A model generated the notes under the pieces. That model worked only from the letters and a program-made list of their open reading frames with translations, ran no database searches and had not been told where the DNA came from. A stretch of 64,000 nucleotides of DNA from Phascolomyces articulosus (taxonomy: Eukaryota > Mucoromycota > Mucoromycetes > Mucorales > Lichtheimiaceae), in assembly GCA_025677815.1 (NCBI GenBank), contig JAIXMP010000008.1, forward strand, positions 62,001 to 126,000, given 5' to 3'. Shown piece by piece: positions 23,861-36,261 of this stretch; within the stretch, counting starts at the first letter, position 1; each line of letters opens with the position of its first letter. The position numbers were made by a program, and so were the translations under genes.

Positions 23861-25285
23861 ATGAACAATAGCCAGCAACTATCATTTGCAGCCTCCAAAA
23901 TGTACATCCAACAGAACAAATTAAAGATTCAATGGAAGAACAATACACAAACAATGATACCCCTACAGCAACGAAGATTACCGAACCATCTTCAACGATA
24001 CCCTTATCCATACAACCCTCAAAAATTATGGATCCCTTTTATGTTTTTGATACCAACAAAAATTCCCGCAGATATTGTTGCATTATTGCCACAGCATGTG
24101 CAACTAGTATGTATGCAGGTATCAAGAAAGCTGTGGCGAGAACAGGTCTTGTATAGTGGAGAAGCTTGGAAAGTACTATCACTCGAAAATGGCGAAAAAG
24201 ATATTCCATTCATCCGTGCTGCATCTTCCCTTGCTCCTAGATTTGACCATGGACACTACCTCAGAAACTGTTCGTTCCGAATATATAAAACAACTACAAC
24301 CGGGTCATTTTTAAAAAATACGACATCTGACATTTACAGGTAAAAAAAAAAACATTTCCTTTTTTAAATTGATGGTAATAAACAAGTGTATATTTTGCTT
24401 ACTAAGAAATAATAGTCTTTTCCATCCAGTCCTATAGCATACATCTGTATTAGTACTAGGCATTCAAGATATTGCAAAACATCTTTAGAATATGGCGGCT
24501 GCGTTGTGTTGTACTGAAAACACATTGACAAAACTTAGCTTATATGTCAGTGACATTGAAGCTTCAATAACGATATCGTCTATCCTATCGACCTGTCATT
24601 ATCTGACGGATACTATCTATAAACAAAGGCACCATTATCAACACAAATGGGGACATTTGAAACTTGAATAAAACAAGGTCATCCATCACTAGTCTACTTG
24701 GAACTATCATCACCTCTTATTACTGGACATGATATAGAATTGATTTTACAAGGATTCCAAGAATTACGACGATTAATAGCGGATGATTGTGATGATTCGG
24801 TGTTGGAGGTCATGGTGGATCAGGTAACGCCCAGCTTGGAATAATTTTCTTTCAACGACAAGATTGATGGTCCTCCATTCCCCATGTTGCATGAGAAAAA
24901 AAGGAAGGTGGTTCGAAATGAGGATGGTAAGAAAATTAAAAAACAAGGTTTACGGGTTTTGTATACAAGTTATGGCGAAAGACGCGTTCGATCCGAATAC
25001 TTTATACCTTTGATGTACAAACATCGAGACATATTGGAAGATATACGTGCATGCTTGTCACCATTATCAGTATTACAAATGCAAGAATTTTATGAACAGT
25101 ATCCTCAATTCAAACTGGAAAATTTGAAACATTTGGCAATATGGTTAAAACCTGGTATACTTGAGTTTATGTTACGTACAGCTGTCCGTGGAGCAAAAGA
25201 ATTATCTTCCATCACAGCAGTAGATGATCATAACTTGGAGTTATTATTTGCGATACTTTTGGAAAAACCACTACTTATTGAATAA
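23861..25285 (+). pseudogene. Truncated F-box/LRR paralog (family B, copy 3)
   Basis: The 5' part (23861-24343) has an F-box-like block (IPADIVALLPQHVQLVCMQV, then SRKLW) and ends at AGGTAAAA. This is where the intact sibling has its intron donor. Downstream, 24480-25285 shows the same leucine-rich body in pieces: HPSLVYLEL, ILQGFQELRRLI, then two stops near 24840. An open run follows from 24884 (KKQGLRVLYTSYGE, LKHLAIWLKPG, FMLRTAVRGAKELSS) and ends at LLIE-stop. That end is about 220 residues before the intact copy would end. It is closer to copy 1 at 18.7 kb than to the intact middle copy. Stops and loss of the 3' third mark it as a pseudogene. Confidence 0.7.
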
Positions 25286-25658
25286 ATAAAAAATGGGGAA
25301 GTATAAATTTACAGTTATCATCATGTGGCCATAAATTAATGTGTTGCAAAGCCGCTAATAAAACTTTAAATGGGTGGATCTCATTTACTAAAATTAGATT
25401 CTTTTCCTTCCCCATTTCTTCAGAAATAAAATTACGTGTGTGTATTTTAAAACAACCATTACCAGTTTCTTTTTAACCTTTATATTATAAAAGAAACTTG
25501 GATCTTCATTCTAATAAATCGCGACAAGATTTTTTTAAACAACTATTACTTTATGTATGTAGGATAAATCATCCATTTTGTCTTGGGGACTGATAAACAC
25601 AAAAAAAAATTAAGTATTATTATTAACTAAATTAAACTGTTGGTGAAATATAGATAAA

Positions 25659-27463
25659 ATGTTTTTCACCTATATCCGAAATAAACCATCATGCGACGTA
25701 GAAGACGCAACTGGCCAACGACTTTATGCTCCCGATAACAAAACAGGGTATCGTCCAACCTATCTTGTCCGTACTTCAGACTGGAAAAGAGTGCCTGGAG
25801 AAGAAGCCAAAGGAGGTTATATAACACTTTCCTATGTATGGGAACAATCTGGAAAAATTGTTAAAAAGGAAGGTTATGATGATGAATACGTTTGCATTGA
25901 TGAACCTGAACATCGTATCATTCATCGTACATTATTGATACCATCATCCGAGTTACGATCTCCAGTATTATCTTTTTATCAGTTCTTCAAACCTCACCGC
26001 CATTCTATCTTGCAACGTCCAATCCAACCATTTGTGTCACGTGTGACATTTAAACAACTCCTTCAGCAAATTTGCAAAAATTATCAAATTGATTACTTGT
26101 GGTATGATAAAATGTGTATTGATCAAGAAAATAAAGAAGAGAAGCTCAAGGAGCTGAAACAGATGCATCGTATCTATGGAAATGCACGGTATTGTCTTGT
26201 ACTAGTACCAGAAATAGGAGTTCATCCAAGGGACATATCACAGTTAACATTGGAACCTTATTGTGGGAATAATGGGCGTTGGGTGGCAATGAAACTCCAA
26301 CTAAAAACATCTAAATGGTTCCAACGTAGTTGGACTCTTGAAGAACTCATGGCATCGAAAAAAATATTTATTCTTGGTACCAATGTGAACTTGTGGCAAC
26401 GCAGCTGTCTCAGTGTTCGAAATACACCTTATTGCGCGTGCGATCTAGAAATGATTGATTTTCTTGGAAGAGCCAACAAGAGTGTTAATATGGTCCTTGC
26501 TGAAGCTCATTTTCGAACCAGTACCAAGGAACACGATAAGATTTTCGCATTATTTAACCTTTACCCAGAATTATTTGATCAAATGGAATTTAATTACAAA
26601 AGTGATGTACAAGAAACATTCATCAATTTTATCGTACCATTGTATCAAGAACGAATGATTTATCTATTTTATGCTTTTGTGCCAACTTGATATCGCCTAA
26701 TTCATCTTACCCTTTGTATATTAGTACAATGATGCATCACAATCTACCATCCTGGACTGGGGTGGCAGGGATACATACTCACAATTATATTTCTACAACC
26801 ACATTATTGGCATCTCCCCATTTCGTCGATAAAACAACAATGTATCTACATATCCTATCAAAATACATTAGTTTACCCATCGAACGAAATCCTGGTATCG
26901 AATCCCTCGAACATCGAGAACTCAAACAGGCAGTATCAAAATTTGCTTATCGAGGCATACCCAAAGGAGATGATACTTTGAACATGAATAGAGATGAATT
27001 TTTACTAGTTGTTGAAGCTGCCATGAACCAGACGATCTCTGGAGCTGTCACTCATTTTCACAAGAATAGTAATATGCTTCAATCACGAGCCTTGTCATTG
27101 ACTGAAGATTGTCAAGAATGTATTATTCTCCCCATTTTGTTTACCAAATTTATTCCACAACACATTCCTGTCACTCTTTATACGGGAAAAGAAGGAGAAG
27201 AATTTCCAAAAACGACTTGGTCCAGCGGTACCTTTGGTCATGTATACTATTTTCCAGTTTTTAAGAAATGTAGTACAGCACCCTCTATTGATATGGATAG
27301 CAAAAAAGGAAAAGTAGCGGCAGCAGAACAAGAAAGATATAAAGCAATTGGTATTATGTATCTGAATGAAGTAAACCTTGAAGAGGAACTTTGGGATCAA
27401 GATAAAGTACTTCGGGATTGGTTTGGAGATATAAATAATGAAAAGGAATTTATTATTGAATAA
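25659..27463 (+). pseudogene. HET-domain protein gene with a frame break (HET copy 1)
   Basis: The first frame runs 25659-26690 (343 residues), and the rest continues in another frame to 27463. HET (heterokaryon incompatibility) domain motifs are clear: YITLSYVWEQSG (54-65), IDYLWYDKMCIDQE, WFQRSWTLEELMASKKIFIL and TSTKEHDKIFALFNL. After the break the protein continues with LPSWTGV and the rest of a C-terminal region that matches the intact copy at 50339-52084. The break lies between about 26640 and 26690, with the stop at 26688-26690. It is either a one-base indel, giving a pseudogene, or an unannotated intron of about 83 bases from GTATCA in that interval to the TATTAG ending near 26724. 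HET domains trigger cell death in allorecognition in ascomycetes; the role here is unknown. It lies just downstream of the family-B F-box array on the same strand. Confidence 0.7.
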
Positions 27464-30445
27464 ATAAGCTTGATATTATATATCATAGCTAGCACTACTA
27501 GTTACACAACATACAGTTTCCTTATAAGAAAGCTATCATGATGGAATGAAATTATATCTACTTCTGTTATGTATTATATTAATAGACTGAATTGACTTTG
27601 CCAGAATATATATTTCGTTAAGATGAACAAATGATATTTCAGGTCATCCATAGTACGACGAATAGCCATATTAGTTAAAACAGGATACCCCCATCATTGA
27701 TATGACGACTGGTTTTTTTTTGGTATATGAATTTCCATATATACGTACTACAGACTATTTTTACTAGTGGAGGATTCTTCCAAATCAATGTATCTATTTT
27801 TATAAAGCATAAATGACTAATGAATAATAACATAGTCTAAAAAACGTTTGATTCGTTCTTCAATCTATTGCCAAGCTTTTCATCATGATCGATAAAGTTA
27901 TCATTTTAAGGTATAGCAGTAAAGAAGTTGTCATGGATTTAATTTTCATGTGAAAAAAAAATAACAATAGATGCAAACTGTGTAATAATCATTCATGCCA
28001 AGATTCATCCTTTTGTGGCGGATGTAATATTATTGTAAAGAGTGGCTAAACCACCATGGATTTTATTCCGCTTTTTAGATTGCTCAGACTTAATCTTGTT
28101 TAATAAAAATTTTAATTTTAATAAACGCACGGGCAGAAGAGTGTGGCTAGTAGTAAAAAAAATCAGCGATTGCTGCTGTGTAACCATTTTCAATGCACCA
28201 ACCAGACACTTTTCGCTTAAACGTTTTATGATCAGTCAAGAAAAAGATTGATAATCAACGCGGCATTAAATAATGAATCATCCATATATAATACATTAGT
28301 TGATCAAAGATGATCCATTTTACGTGTTATATATAATATTACTAAATAATTACTAAAACGTATATTATTATTAAAGAAAGGAGGTGTACAAAAAATTCAT
28401 CATCATTTGTAACAATATTTCTATAAAAGGAAATCATGACATCATTATTTTAAAAAGATTTTCATAAAGGTGCGCGGTTTTTATAATACATCATCCCTTT
28501 TTTTTATTTTATTTCATAACCATTACTATTCATTTAGGAGATATTTGGGAGGCAAACAACAAGTGATGTAAATGACACCATATCTGTCATTGATGTGGCA
28601 AATAATATTTTGAATGAATGGATAAAAAAGTGATATGATGCAATGACGCGTTTTTTAAAAATTTGCATAATTGACACACAACTTTAAAAAAGATGATCTT
28701 TTTTTTTTTAAAAAAAAACATTGTGTCATACAATAAAAAGTTGGTCAAAGCGTTGAGCTATGACACCATTAAAAATTATTCTTATATATGTCTAATTTTC
28801 CTTTTAAAGAAATCATGATGTCATGGGTAGTACATTCAAGGTTTTGTTGCTATGACGATTTTCTCCATTACTTAATTAGGAAATTGAGATGATGTCATTG
28901 TGCATATGGATACTTTCGGAATCAACGGAAATGATGCCATCTTTTTTTCTTCTTTATACTTTCCTTTACGTTTACGTTTATCGTTATAGACCGTTTACTT
29001 TTTTTTTTTTATAACATCATTACACATCTTTTTTACATTTCACTTGACGTAATTTATCCGTATTTTACCGACATGGGTGTTTATATTTAACCACTACTAC
29101 TACTTTTATCATTGCTGGTTGACAAGTGTATATAGTAGTCAGTAGTCCATCGATGCCAAGAAGCCGGAACAAGAAGATGATGGTCAATGAAATATTAAAA
29201 GAAATGAAAATCGTACTTTAAATCCACTAGCCACAATCCATTACTTCAAAAGGAAAATGAAAAAAGGATCGACCAGTTTTTTGTTGTAGGTGTTTAAGAG
29301 ACATTGTTTAAGATAATTAAAAAATGAAAAAAAAAGCAAGCAAGTTAAAAAATAAATGAAAAAAAAACCTGGGGAAAATGAAAAAAAATGATGGCCTTTT
29401 TATATCTTTTTTGAAAAAAGAAAAAGTGAAAATGAAAGGGAAAAAAGAAAGGGTCTAGAACCTACCTTTCTTCATTCCACGTGTGTAAAAAAAAAAAGTA
29501 AACAATGCTCGATCGATCGGATGCTTCCTCACTCTTTATCTTCCCCCCTCTCTCTCTCTCTCTTTTTTTTTTTGTTTATACAAAGGTAAGGGTGTGTGAT
29601 CTTAAGAAAGATGAATATGGTAAAAAACCGATAGAAAATAACCAATGCAAGCTAAATTTATAAATAGATGTGTGGCTTACTTTTTTCTTCCTTTCTTTTA
29701 CTTCTTAGAAGAAGAAAGGAATGGGTGCACAAATGGATGGAAAATGAAAGCCACAAAAAGGTCATAGGGACAAAAATAACTTTTCTTTACCAATGAAGAA
29801 AATCGGAATGGCCGCGCTAAATACATTTATTATCGGTTCAAGTCGGTTGAAGCATCCCGGCTTTTTTTAATGTAACATTACACAAACGCGGATTTAAGTT
29901 TTTATGTGATACAAAAAGAACTTTACCATAGAAACGCGTTATTTTTTTTTTATTTATTTTTTGTTACCATGGTGAATAAAATGGGTTTACCATGACACTC
30001 TATTAAATAAAGGGGAGAGAGGGGAGGGAGTGAAAAAAAGGGGTGTGAGTAAAAAAAAAAAATATGAAAAAAGTGGCTCGTAAAATAGAATTCATCATCT
30101 TCGTCATTAAATAACATCATTTTATTAAACGTGTGTTGTTTTTTAATAATGCAGGGTAATTTTGAATTTTGGGGGAAAAAAAAGGAGATGCAAGTCGACG
30201 TAAGGAAATCCAAATTTAGTGATGGGGTCGTACAAAAAAATGATGAACGCATAACCTAAAAAAGGAAATTTGTGCCTGTGCAACCCTAACCTTCTTTTTT
30301 TTTTTTGAGGAAAAAAAACATATATATACAGCCGCTTTTTCTGGTCCGTTCCCACTTTTTTTTTTCTTTCTTTACTTCACTTCTTTACTTCTTTTTGCAT
30401 ATCTTTTTTTTTTTTACACTTTTTCACATCAAATTAAATATTATC
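27464..30445. other. 3-kb gene-free, low-complexity region
   Basis: No gene is supported. It contains a T11A9 palindrome (28699-28718), a (CT)n run at about 29550-29565, a long A-rich/GAAA tract at 29270-29490 and a strong poly-T/pyrimidine tract at 30290-30420, leading into the next gene. Confidence 0.55.
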
Positions 30446-31297
30446 ATGCCATCCACCATTGTATCAAACAACAATAATAACAAAACATTCAAATGGGCTT
30501 CCCCTCAACGCGTCAAATCTGGTCGTGTCCATAAACGTACAGGTTCCAATGTGTCTTCATCATCACGATCCAGTACAAGTTCTTTGGGTTCCAAGAAATC
30601 CTCTTCATCCTCATCTCATCATTCTAGTAGCAATGCTATTTCTCGATTGGAATCCGAAATTACATTTACTTTTGATACATTTGCCACAGTCACTGTCATG
30701 TATGATAGTTTACAACATGCTTATGCAAGCAGCAAAGAAGAAATGGAAAAGACACGAAATGCAACACGATTATCGGAAAAGGAAAAGGAGCTTTTAGCTG
30801 CTTATGACGATCTTGGTTTACAAGTGGTCCATTTAGAACGTCAAGTCGTCAAACTCGAAAAACGATTGGCTGAACTCCGATCCATGACTCCTGTGTCTGT
30901 AGCACCTGCTACTCCTATTGTTGCACCCATGTCTCAGCCACAACAACAACAAGAACCAGTATTAGAACAAGCACCTATTGTTCCTACTCAACAAGTGAAA
31001 CAATCCTTTGATTATATGACCACACCTGATTTAACCATGCCATCTCCTACTACTTCACCTATTCGATCCGGTTATACTTCTACTGATTATTTCAGTCATG
31101 ATATGGAACAATCCAATTTTTATCCTTCTCCTCCCGTCAGCAATCAACCAGCTCCTTCTATTCAAGATCCTACTCTCTTTTGTGAATATGCTATGGTGCC
31201 TCCTCAACAACAACAATATATTCCATTAGATCAATTTGTCGCTGATCCTTATTATGCTGCTTGCTGGTCCATGCAACAACAACCCATTCAATTTTAA
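30446..31297 (+). CDS. Coiled-coil protein of unknown function (copy 1)
   Basis: Single exon of 283 residues. The ATG at 30446 is preferred over an upstream one at 30305, because the extra 47 residues come from the poly-T leader. The N-terminus is basic (KWASPQRVKSGRVHKR), followed by a Ser-rich run. A helical core then carries leucine heptads (EKELLAAYDDLGLQVVHLER, then QVVKLEKRL), and a long Gln/Pro/Thr-rich tail ends in Tyr-rich sequence. The core and the basic start are shared with the gene at 41835-42647, so the two form a paralogous pair. No known domain was recognised. A short basic region before a leucine-rich coiled coil suggests oligomerisation and perhaps nucleic-acid contact, but the spacing does not fit a bZIP. 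Confidence 0.75.
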   Translation: MPSTIVSNNNNNKTFKWASPQRVKSGRVHKRTGSNVSSSSRSSTSSLGSKKSSSSSSHHSSSNAISRLESEITFTFDTFATVTVMYDSLQHAYASSKEEMEKTRNATRLSEKEKELLAAYDDLGLQVVHLERQVVKLEKRLAELRSMTPVSVAPATPIVAPMSQPQQQQEPVLEQAPIVPTQQVKQSFDYMTTPDLTMPSPTTSPIRSGYTSTDYFSHDMEQSNFYPSPPVSNQPAPSIQDPTLFCEYAMVPPQQQQYIPLDQFVADPYYAACWSMQQQPIQF

Positions 31298-32032
31298 AAA
31301 AAAACGCACATTCATTTTTTTCACTTATGCATTTTCTTTATTCCATCATTTTTTTTTCTTATGCATCTTTTCATCATTTATATATATAAAAAAAACATAC
31401 CCTTTCATAATATTTTGCACAAAAATCCTCCAAAAAAAACTCCATAAATATATACCCTTTTTTAATCTTTTTCATAATTTCATTATCATTTATTATTATT
31501 CAAAAAATTGTATAAAAGTTTTCTTTTCCTTTATGATACCCTTTTTTTTCTCTTCATTCACATTCATCATTTTATTCATTTTTATTCATTTTTCATCATT
31601 ATTTCAAATAATAATAAATAATAATAAAATCAGAAATTAATTTTACAAATTTAAATACAACAGAAAAAGCTTAATTTTTTTTGACATGTTTATCATCTAT
31701 AAATGTATATTTAAAAAAAAAAAGTAGGTGGGGTGAGGTGGTCCAAGTGTACAATGAAAAAACCGAGTTTTTTCATATCTTTTTGGATAATCTTTTTATT
31801 TTTAGTAACATGACTAAAAAATCAAAGATTGAGACTAGTTTAAAATAGGGAAAATTTCTTTATAAAGTAAATGGTATGATATCATCATGCATCCATCATA
31901 CTCCTTTATCCAACCATTTTATTGATCATGTCGTCATTTTAAATGAACACTTTAACCACACCCCCAAAAGGGAGTATCATATTATTTAACATTGTTGAAC
32001 CCTTTTTTTTATTAATAGTAACAACAGAATAA
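31298..32032. other. 3' flank between the coiled-coil gene and the hydrolase
   Basis: Convergent intergenic DNA, very T-rich, with (ATT)n-like runs near 31495 and 31605. No gene. Confidence 0.55.
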
Positions 32033-33365
32033 CTAACTAAAAGTATCATTTAAATGTGCCGCCATCAATGATAATGTTTTCATATACTGTGGCGTATCAA
32101 AAGGTACTGTCATTTGCATAAATCCATGAGTTGTCCCATACATACGTATGGCTATCGTCTCTACATCCGCTTGCATTAATTTCGTAGCAAACAATTCATT
32201 TTCAGACCGGAGAGCATCACTATCCGCCATGATCAATAAACAAGGTGGTAACCCTTCCAACGTGGTAGTGGTGGCATTCAAAGGAGCAATCAACGGATCC
32301 GTTTTATTTTCTAATGAGCCAGAATAACTATAAAGGGCTGTATCGATTTGTTCCAAGGATAATCCAAAATCAGCCGTACTACCAAATCGTTGTATGGAGG
32401 TCAATCCTAGACGTTCTTCATGACTTCCAGAGATCGTCGGATATAATAAGATTTGTGTTTTGATCAGATTCGGAAACCCACGTTCTTTGGCTAGTACTAC
32501 AGTCGGTTTATATATGGTCATATTATTATTATATTTTTGAATGGTACCTTTGTCCTAGGGTAGAACAAATACTACTTACAGCAAATAGCCGAAGCCATGT
32601 TTCCTCCGGCACTATCTAAAAATATAATAAACAAATAAATTTTTTTTTATTTTCTTGTGTTCAGTGGCACCTTTTTTTCTATTGGTTTTTACCTCCACAC
32701 GTGGCAAGTTGGTCCGGGTTCACATGGATCGAGTTACCATGATTGTGTAGCCATTGAGTAACAGCATAAGATTGATGAAGTGCTGTTGGATACTTCACTT
32801 CTGGACTTTTGGAATATTCCACATAAATAATAGCTACATGCGCACGAACTGCAAACTATTTTTTTTAAATCAATGTAATCTATCTTTCTATTTTTCTCGC
32901 GTCTACTTTAACTTTTGATAATATAACTTACATCAGCAAGCGTCTTGAGATATGTTTCCTTATTACCAAAGACCCATCCACCCCCATGTCTATAATAATA
33001 ATAGTAAAAGAATATCTCTCAATGAGGATAATCTATACAAGATAGGCATGTATAATATATCGTACTTACAAAAATACCACACCAGGTAGCGTGACATTCT
33101 CTGTCCCTGGAGGTCGAACCATCCTTATTTCTACTTGACCTTCATCCATCTCATCCACACCTTCTTTCATAGGGATCATTTTATCTTCCACAAGAACATC
33201 AGGAAATTTACCACGCATTTGAAGTGTATAACCATCTACAATGTCACGTAGTTGAGGTAAAGGAATACTTTTATGATCAGGTGGATTCGCTGCAAATGCT
33301 TTTGATACAGCAACATAGACTGGATGAAGTCGAGCATATTCTTCTTCAAGTGATAAACGGGTCAT
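32033..33365 (-). CDS. Alpha/beta-hydrolase fold-3 (hormone-sensitive-lipase-like) esterase
   Basis: Five exons on the minus strand: 33365-33070, 32989-32932, 32855-32693, 32615-32580 and 32496-32033, giving 338 residues. The oxyanion motif HGGGW falls at residues 100-104, across the exon 1-2 border. The nucleophile motif is GDSAGGN with Ser174, its codons split between exons 3 and 4. The acid is likely Asp278 in ADSDALR and the base is His308 in THGF. All four marks of the HSL family are present. The last acceptor (CTGTAG) was chosen because it gives AICLLAKERGFPN, which fits the family better than upstream options. It is predicted to hydrolyse short-chain esters. No signal peptide is seen, so it is probably intracellular. 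Confidence 0.85.
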
Positions 33366-34878
33366 TTTTTTCTCCTCCTTATTCTTTTTGTTGTAGGTGT
33401 AATAGTTGTATGATGGGTAATAATAAAGTAATAGTAGTAGAGTAAAAGAAAACAAAATAAAAAAGATGAAAAAATCAAAAAATCAAAAAATCGAGACTTT
33501 TTATATTGTGATGAATATGCATACCTCTTCTCCTTATCCAACAGTGATCTTGTGATTATGTTTCTCTTCTCCTTCCAACATACTGGTATGCGGTAAGTTG
33601 TTCATTATTGCTTTATTTTACGTATCAGTAATATACTTTGTACACCATGTTAAAGTGGCTAAGTTTTTTTTTTGAACCCTGTTTTTTTATTAAAGATGGT
33701 TTCAAGCAGTAGTTGTAATGAATTTTTGTACGCGTAAGCTACTATTTTTAGTTCCAAGGAGAAAAGTTAAAAGATAATCCTTGCAGGGTGAAATAATGTA
33801 CAAATAGATCGAATAAAAAAAGGGTGAAAAGGGTGAAAAAGGTGGAGTGAACCTATGATAAGTTAAAATCTAAAAATAGAAGAAGGGTATAAACAATCAT
33901 GCAAAAGATTATAGTCTAAAATCATAATAAGAGCTGTTGTATCATCATCCTATCGATTGTGCTAATCCAAATATGTACACCATTCTATTTTCTAATGTCT
34001 CATATGCACATTTTACATAATGCCACATAATTTTTCATCAGTGGATTTTATAATATCAAAGTACAATTTTTTTATAGGGTGAATAGCGACAACACTATCT
34101 ACATAGACTTGTAATCCTCCAACCTATAATATTAAGTTTGGACATTGACATCAATTTTTTGTGCGTTATGATACAGCCTCAGTTTTTTTTTTTTCGAAAT
34201 AACAATAAGTGACCTTTCTTTTTTCTTTTACGTAACAAACATATTCTTTTTCATTCAATTTAAAAGTACATTGCTTTTATGATATTTAAAAAGTGTTTCT
34301 TGTAATAATGGATCCGTAAATGACTTACTATAGAGAAATATTTCGACTCAGAATGCAAATGAATTTATTCTCATGAACAAAATGAAAGGACTTTTGACTT
34401 TTATACGTATTTACTATTCTTTGTATCGCCCCATTTATCAACCAGAGATGAGAGAGGAATATCATCAACACATCATTCAGGTAACCACATAGGTAAAACT
34501 TATATATAGCAGTCTATAGATATATGCACCTTTATTATTAATAAAGAAACTCAAAAACCACAGAATCCACGGGTTTCTGTGCGTAATAATTATGCACAAA
34601 GATTATACTACATAATAAAAGAATCAGAATGTTCATCATGAAGAAGTATTCTTTCAGCAATTGAAGTTTTTGTTTCGACAACTCGTCAAATGCTTGCAAC
34701 AGTCCTCTTTCTAGTAGAAAAATAAAGTCAAACGAAACTGCTACTGTTTGACGATGAGTGACAATTCTCGACACAAAATTTCTCGTCATCACCAGAGATA
34801 AACAGCTTATTATTTTGATTTTCGTATGAAACAGGTTCCCTTTTTCCTCGCAACGTAGCATCAACAAAGGAAATGACA
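33366..34878. other. Intergenic region
   Basis: No gene supported. It has T-rich and A-rich tracts, and at 33815-33850 a purine run with GGGTGAAAA repeats. Confidence 0.5.
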
Positions 34879-34978
34879 ACAAATAACATCAACAGAGAAA
34901 GTGATAAAATATAGCGACTTTTTTTTTATATTTTATCCTGAGAAATTTGGATATCATCCTATTGCTCATCTTCATCAT

Positions 34979-35003
34979 CATGGAAAGGATCCAGTGCATC
35001 CAG
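34979..35003 (-). repeat. Inverted 25-mer, left copy
   Basis: Read on the minus strand, this 25-base stretch contains CTGGATGCACTGGATCC and matches plus-strand 36262-36286 at 24 of 25 positions. In both places it encodes LDALDP near a stop codon. Confidence 0.75.
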
Positions 35004-35020
35004 TGCAATCTTGAGGTAGT

Positions 35021-35047
35021 ACAACCAGTACAACCAGTACAACCAGT
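35021..35047. repeat. 9-bp minisatellite, three perfect copies
   Basis: The unit ACAACCAGT is repeated three times, with related degenerate units (GTATCCAGT, GCATCCAGT) on both sides. It lies inside the coding remnant on the minus strand. Confidence 0.85.
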
Positions 35048-35392
35048 GTATCCAGTGCAATTTTTGATGACACGAACTGAAATTAAAATCTTTTGATAAA
35101 TATCGCGCACTCTTCCAACACGGATCCCTTCTGGAATCATATCAGGATAAACAAAAACAATCTCTTTTCGACCAGTATAGATCTCAACATTCCAGTATAG
35201 CCTTGTATATTATCTACGTACGTGACTATAAACCTACCACCGCTGTTGGATTTGTTTCTCCTCTATATCCAAATGCAACACCTTTTTTCAGCCTGATGTC
35301 TGGTCCATAATATTCAGTGAAAGAGAGATTGCCATATACTTTCACTAGACTTAGTGGATTGTTCATGTTCTAATTAAATATATTAGCATACT

Positions 35393-35413
35393 GTATATAT
35401 ATATATATATATA
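35393..35413. repeat. (TA)n microsatellite
   Basis: About ten TA units in AT-rich DNA. Confidence 0.8.
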
Positions 35414-35579
35414 GATTGCAAATATTTATAAGATCGTATTTGATGGCGTACCTTCGAAAATACGTATAAAAAACTGAATAATCTCACCAAAGTAGATCGC
35501 ATTCATATTTTATATTCTAGATGAGCAAAGAAACAATCTTACCAATATAAAGATTAATAATGATACTCAAAATTTTTAT

Positions 35580-36123
35580 TTTATTAATGACACTAACAAA
35601 TACGAGTTTAGAAACCGTATGAACCTCTCGAGCCAAGGAATTCCAGTGTCTCGAAGCTCATCGTTCTCAGCCCGTTCTGAAAGATTTATGATGGATATGT
35701 AAGCTATGTTTCATGTACATGTTAAACTTTGTTGTTAGTCTTTATTCTTTTCTTTGTAGATCATCCAGTATCATTGATGAACATACAACGTAAGTTAAAA
35801 TTAAATAATGTCTCTCTCTTCATAGTTTGCTAACATGTACAATATTTTAAAAGGTGACCAACCAGCAATAACACTCTCAACACCTGCTCCTTATTCTCTC
35901 TCGCAAGCCCCACAACAACAACAACAACCAAATGAATCTTCCACTCCTTCTCTTTCCACTCCATTTTCTGTTCTTTCCTCGTCCGCCCCTTCATCCTCAT
36001 CCATTCCTTCCTTTTCATCCATTCTTTCTTCTTCCCCTTCATCCGATCAACAACGACGAAAGTGAAAGCCTAGTGGTCAGTTACGACCACGTTCAGTACG
36101 AGATCGTAATAAGAAAAACGATT
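35580..36123 (+). pseudogene. Ser/Pro/Gln-rich coding remnant
   Basis: Plus-strand pieces with coding character. One reads NKYEFRNRMNLSSQGIPVSR and then SARSERFMMD, up to a GTAAGC donor near 35700. A short piece SSSIIDEHTT precedes a GTAAGT near 35790. A piece from about 35853 reads GDQPAITLSTPAPYSLSQAP, then a Gln run and a Ser/Pro-rich stretch, to RRK-stop at 36063-36065. The same frame goes on as KPSGQLRPRSVRDRNKKND before a second stop. The reading phases do not join cleanly between the second and third pieces. It is a decayed or badly understood gene of unknown family. Confidence 0.3.
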
Positions 36124-36261
36124 AATTATTAGTGAATAATAATATTTATATTTTATATAATAATAATAAAATATTTATTAATGGGCAATCATTGCTACAT
36201 GTTTGGGTACGCGAATTACCAAAAATAGATCACTCTCTACGCTGGTCTTAAATTCTATGTC

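Larger units (their letters stand above)
34879..35370 (-). pseudogene. Broken coding remnant with a Thr-Gly-Cys minisatellite
   Basis: Coding-like pieces occur on the minus strand. An ATG at about 35370 opens MNNPLSLVKVYGNL and goes on through FTEYYGPDIRLKKGVAFGYR to a possible donor near 35240. A second piece reads IYTGRKEIVFVYPDM, then IPEGIRVGRVRDIYQKI, and runs into a repeat read as TGC-TGC-TGC. In another frame the tail reads LKIALDALDPFHDDEDEQ before a stop. The frame changes at the repeat, so slippage or duplication of the 9-base unit probably broke the gene. No family was recognised. It could be a small real gene with badly placed introns. Confidence 0.35.

Noticed and set aside
29950..30355. 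Two overlapping minus-strand frames upstream of coiled-coil copy 1
   Set aside because: They lie in the T/A-rich promoter tract and are dominated by Phe/Ser/Lys runs.
30305..30445. N-terminal extension of coiled-coil copy 1
   Set aside because: Encoded by the poly-T promoter tract; the basic start at 30446 matches the paralog.
30446..31297. Calling coiled-coil copy 1 a bZIP transcription factor
   Set aside because: The basic segment is far from the leucine heptads and lacks the N-x7-R pattern at the right spacing.
32497..32521. Met start or exon 5 start upstream of ICLLAKERG in the esterase
   Set aside because: The upstream frame gives TIYKPTVVLAKERG, which does not fit the family; the CTGTAG acceptor gives the expected continuation.
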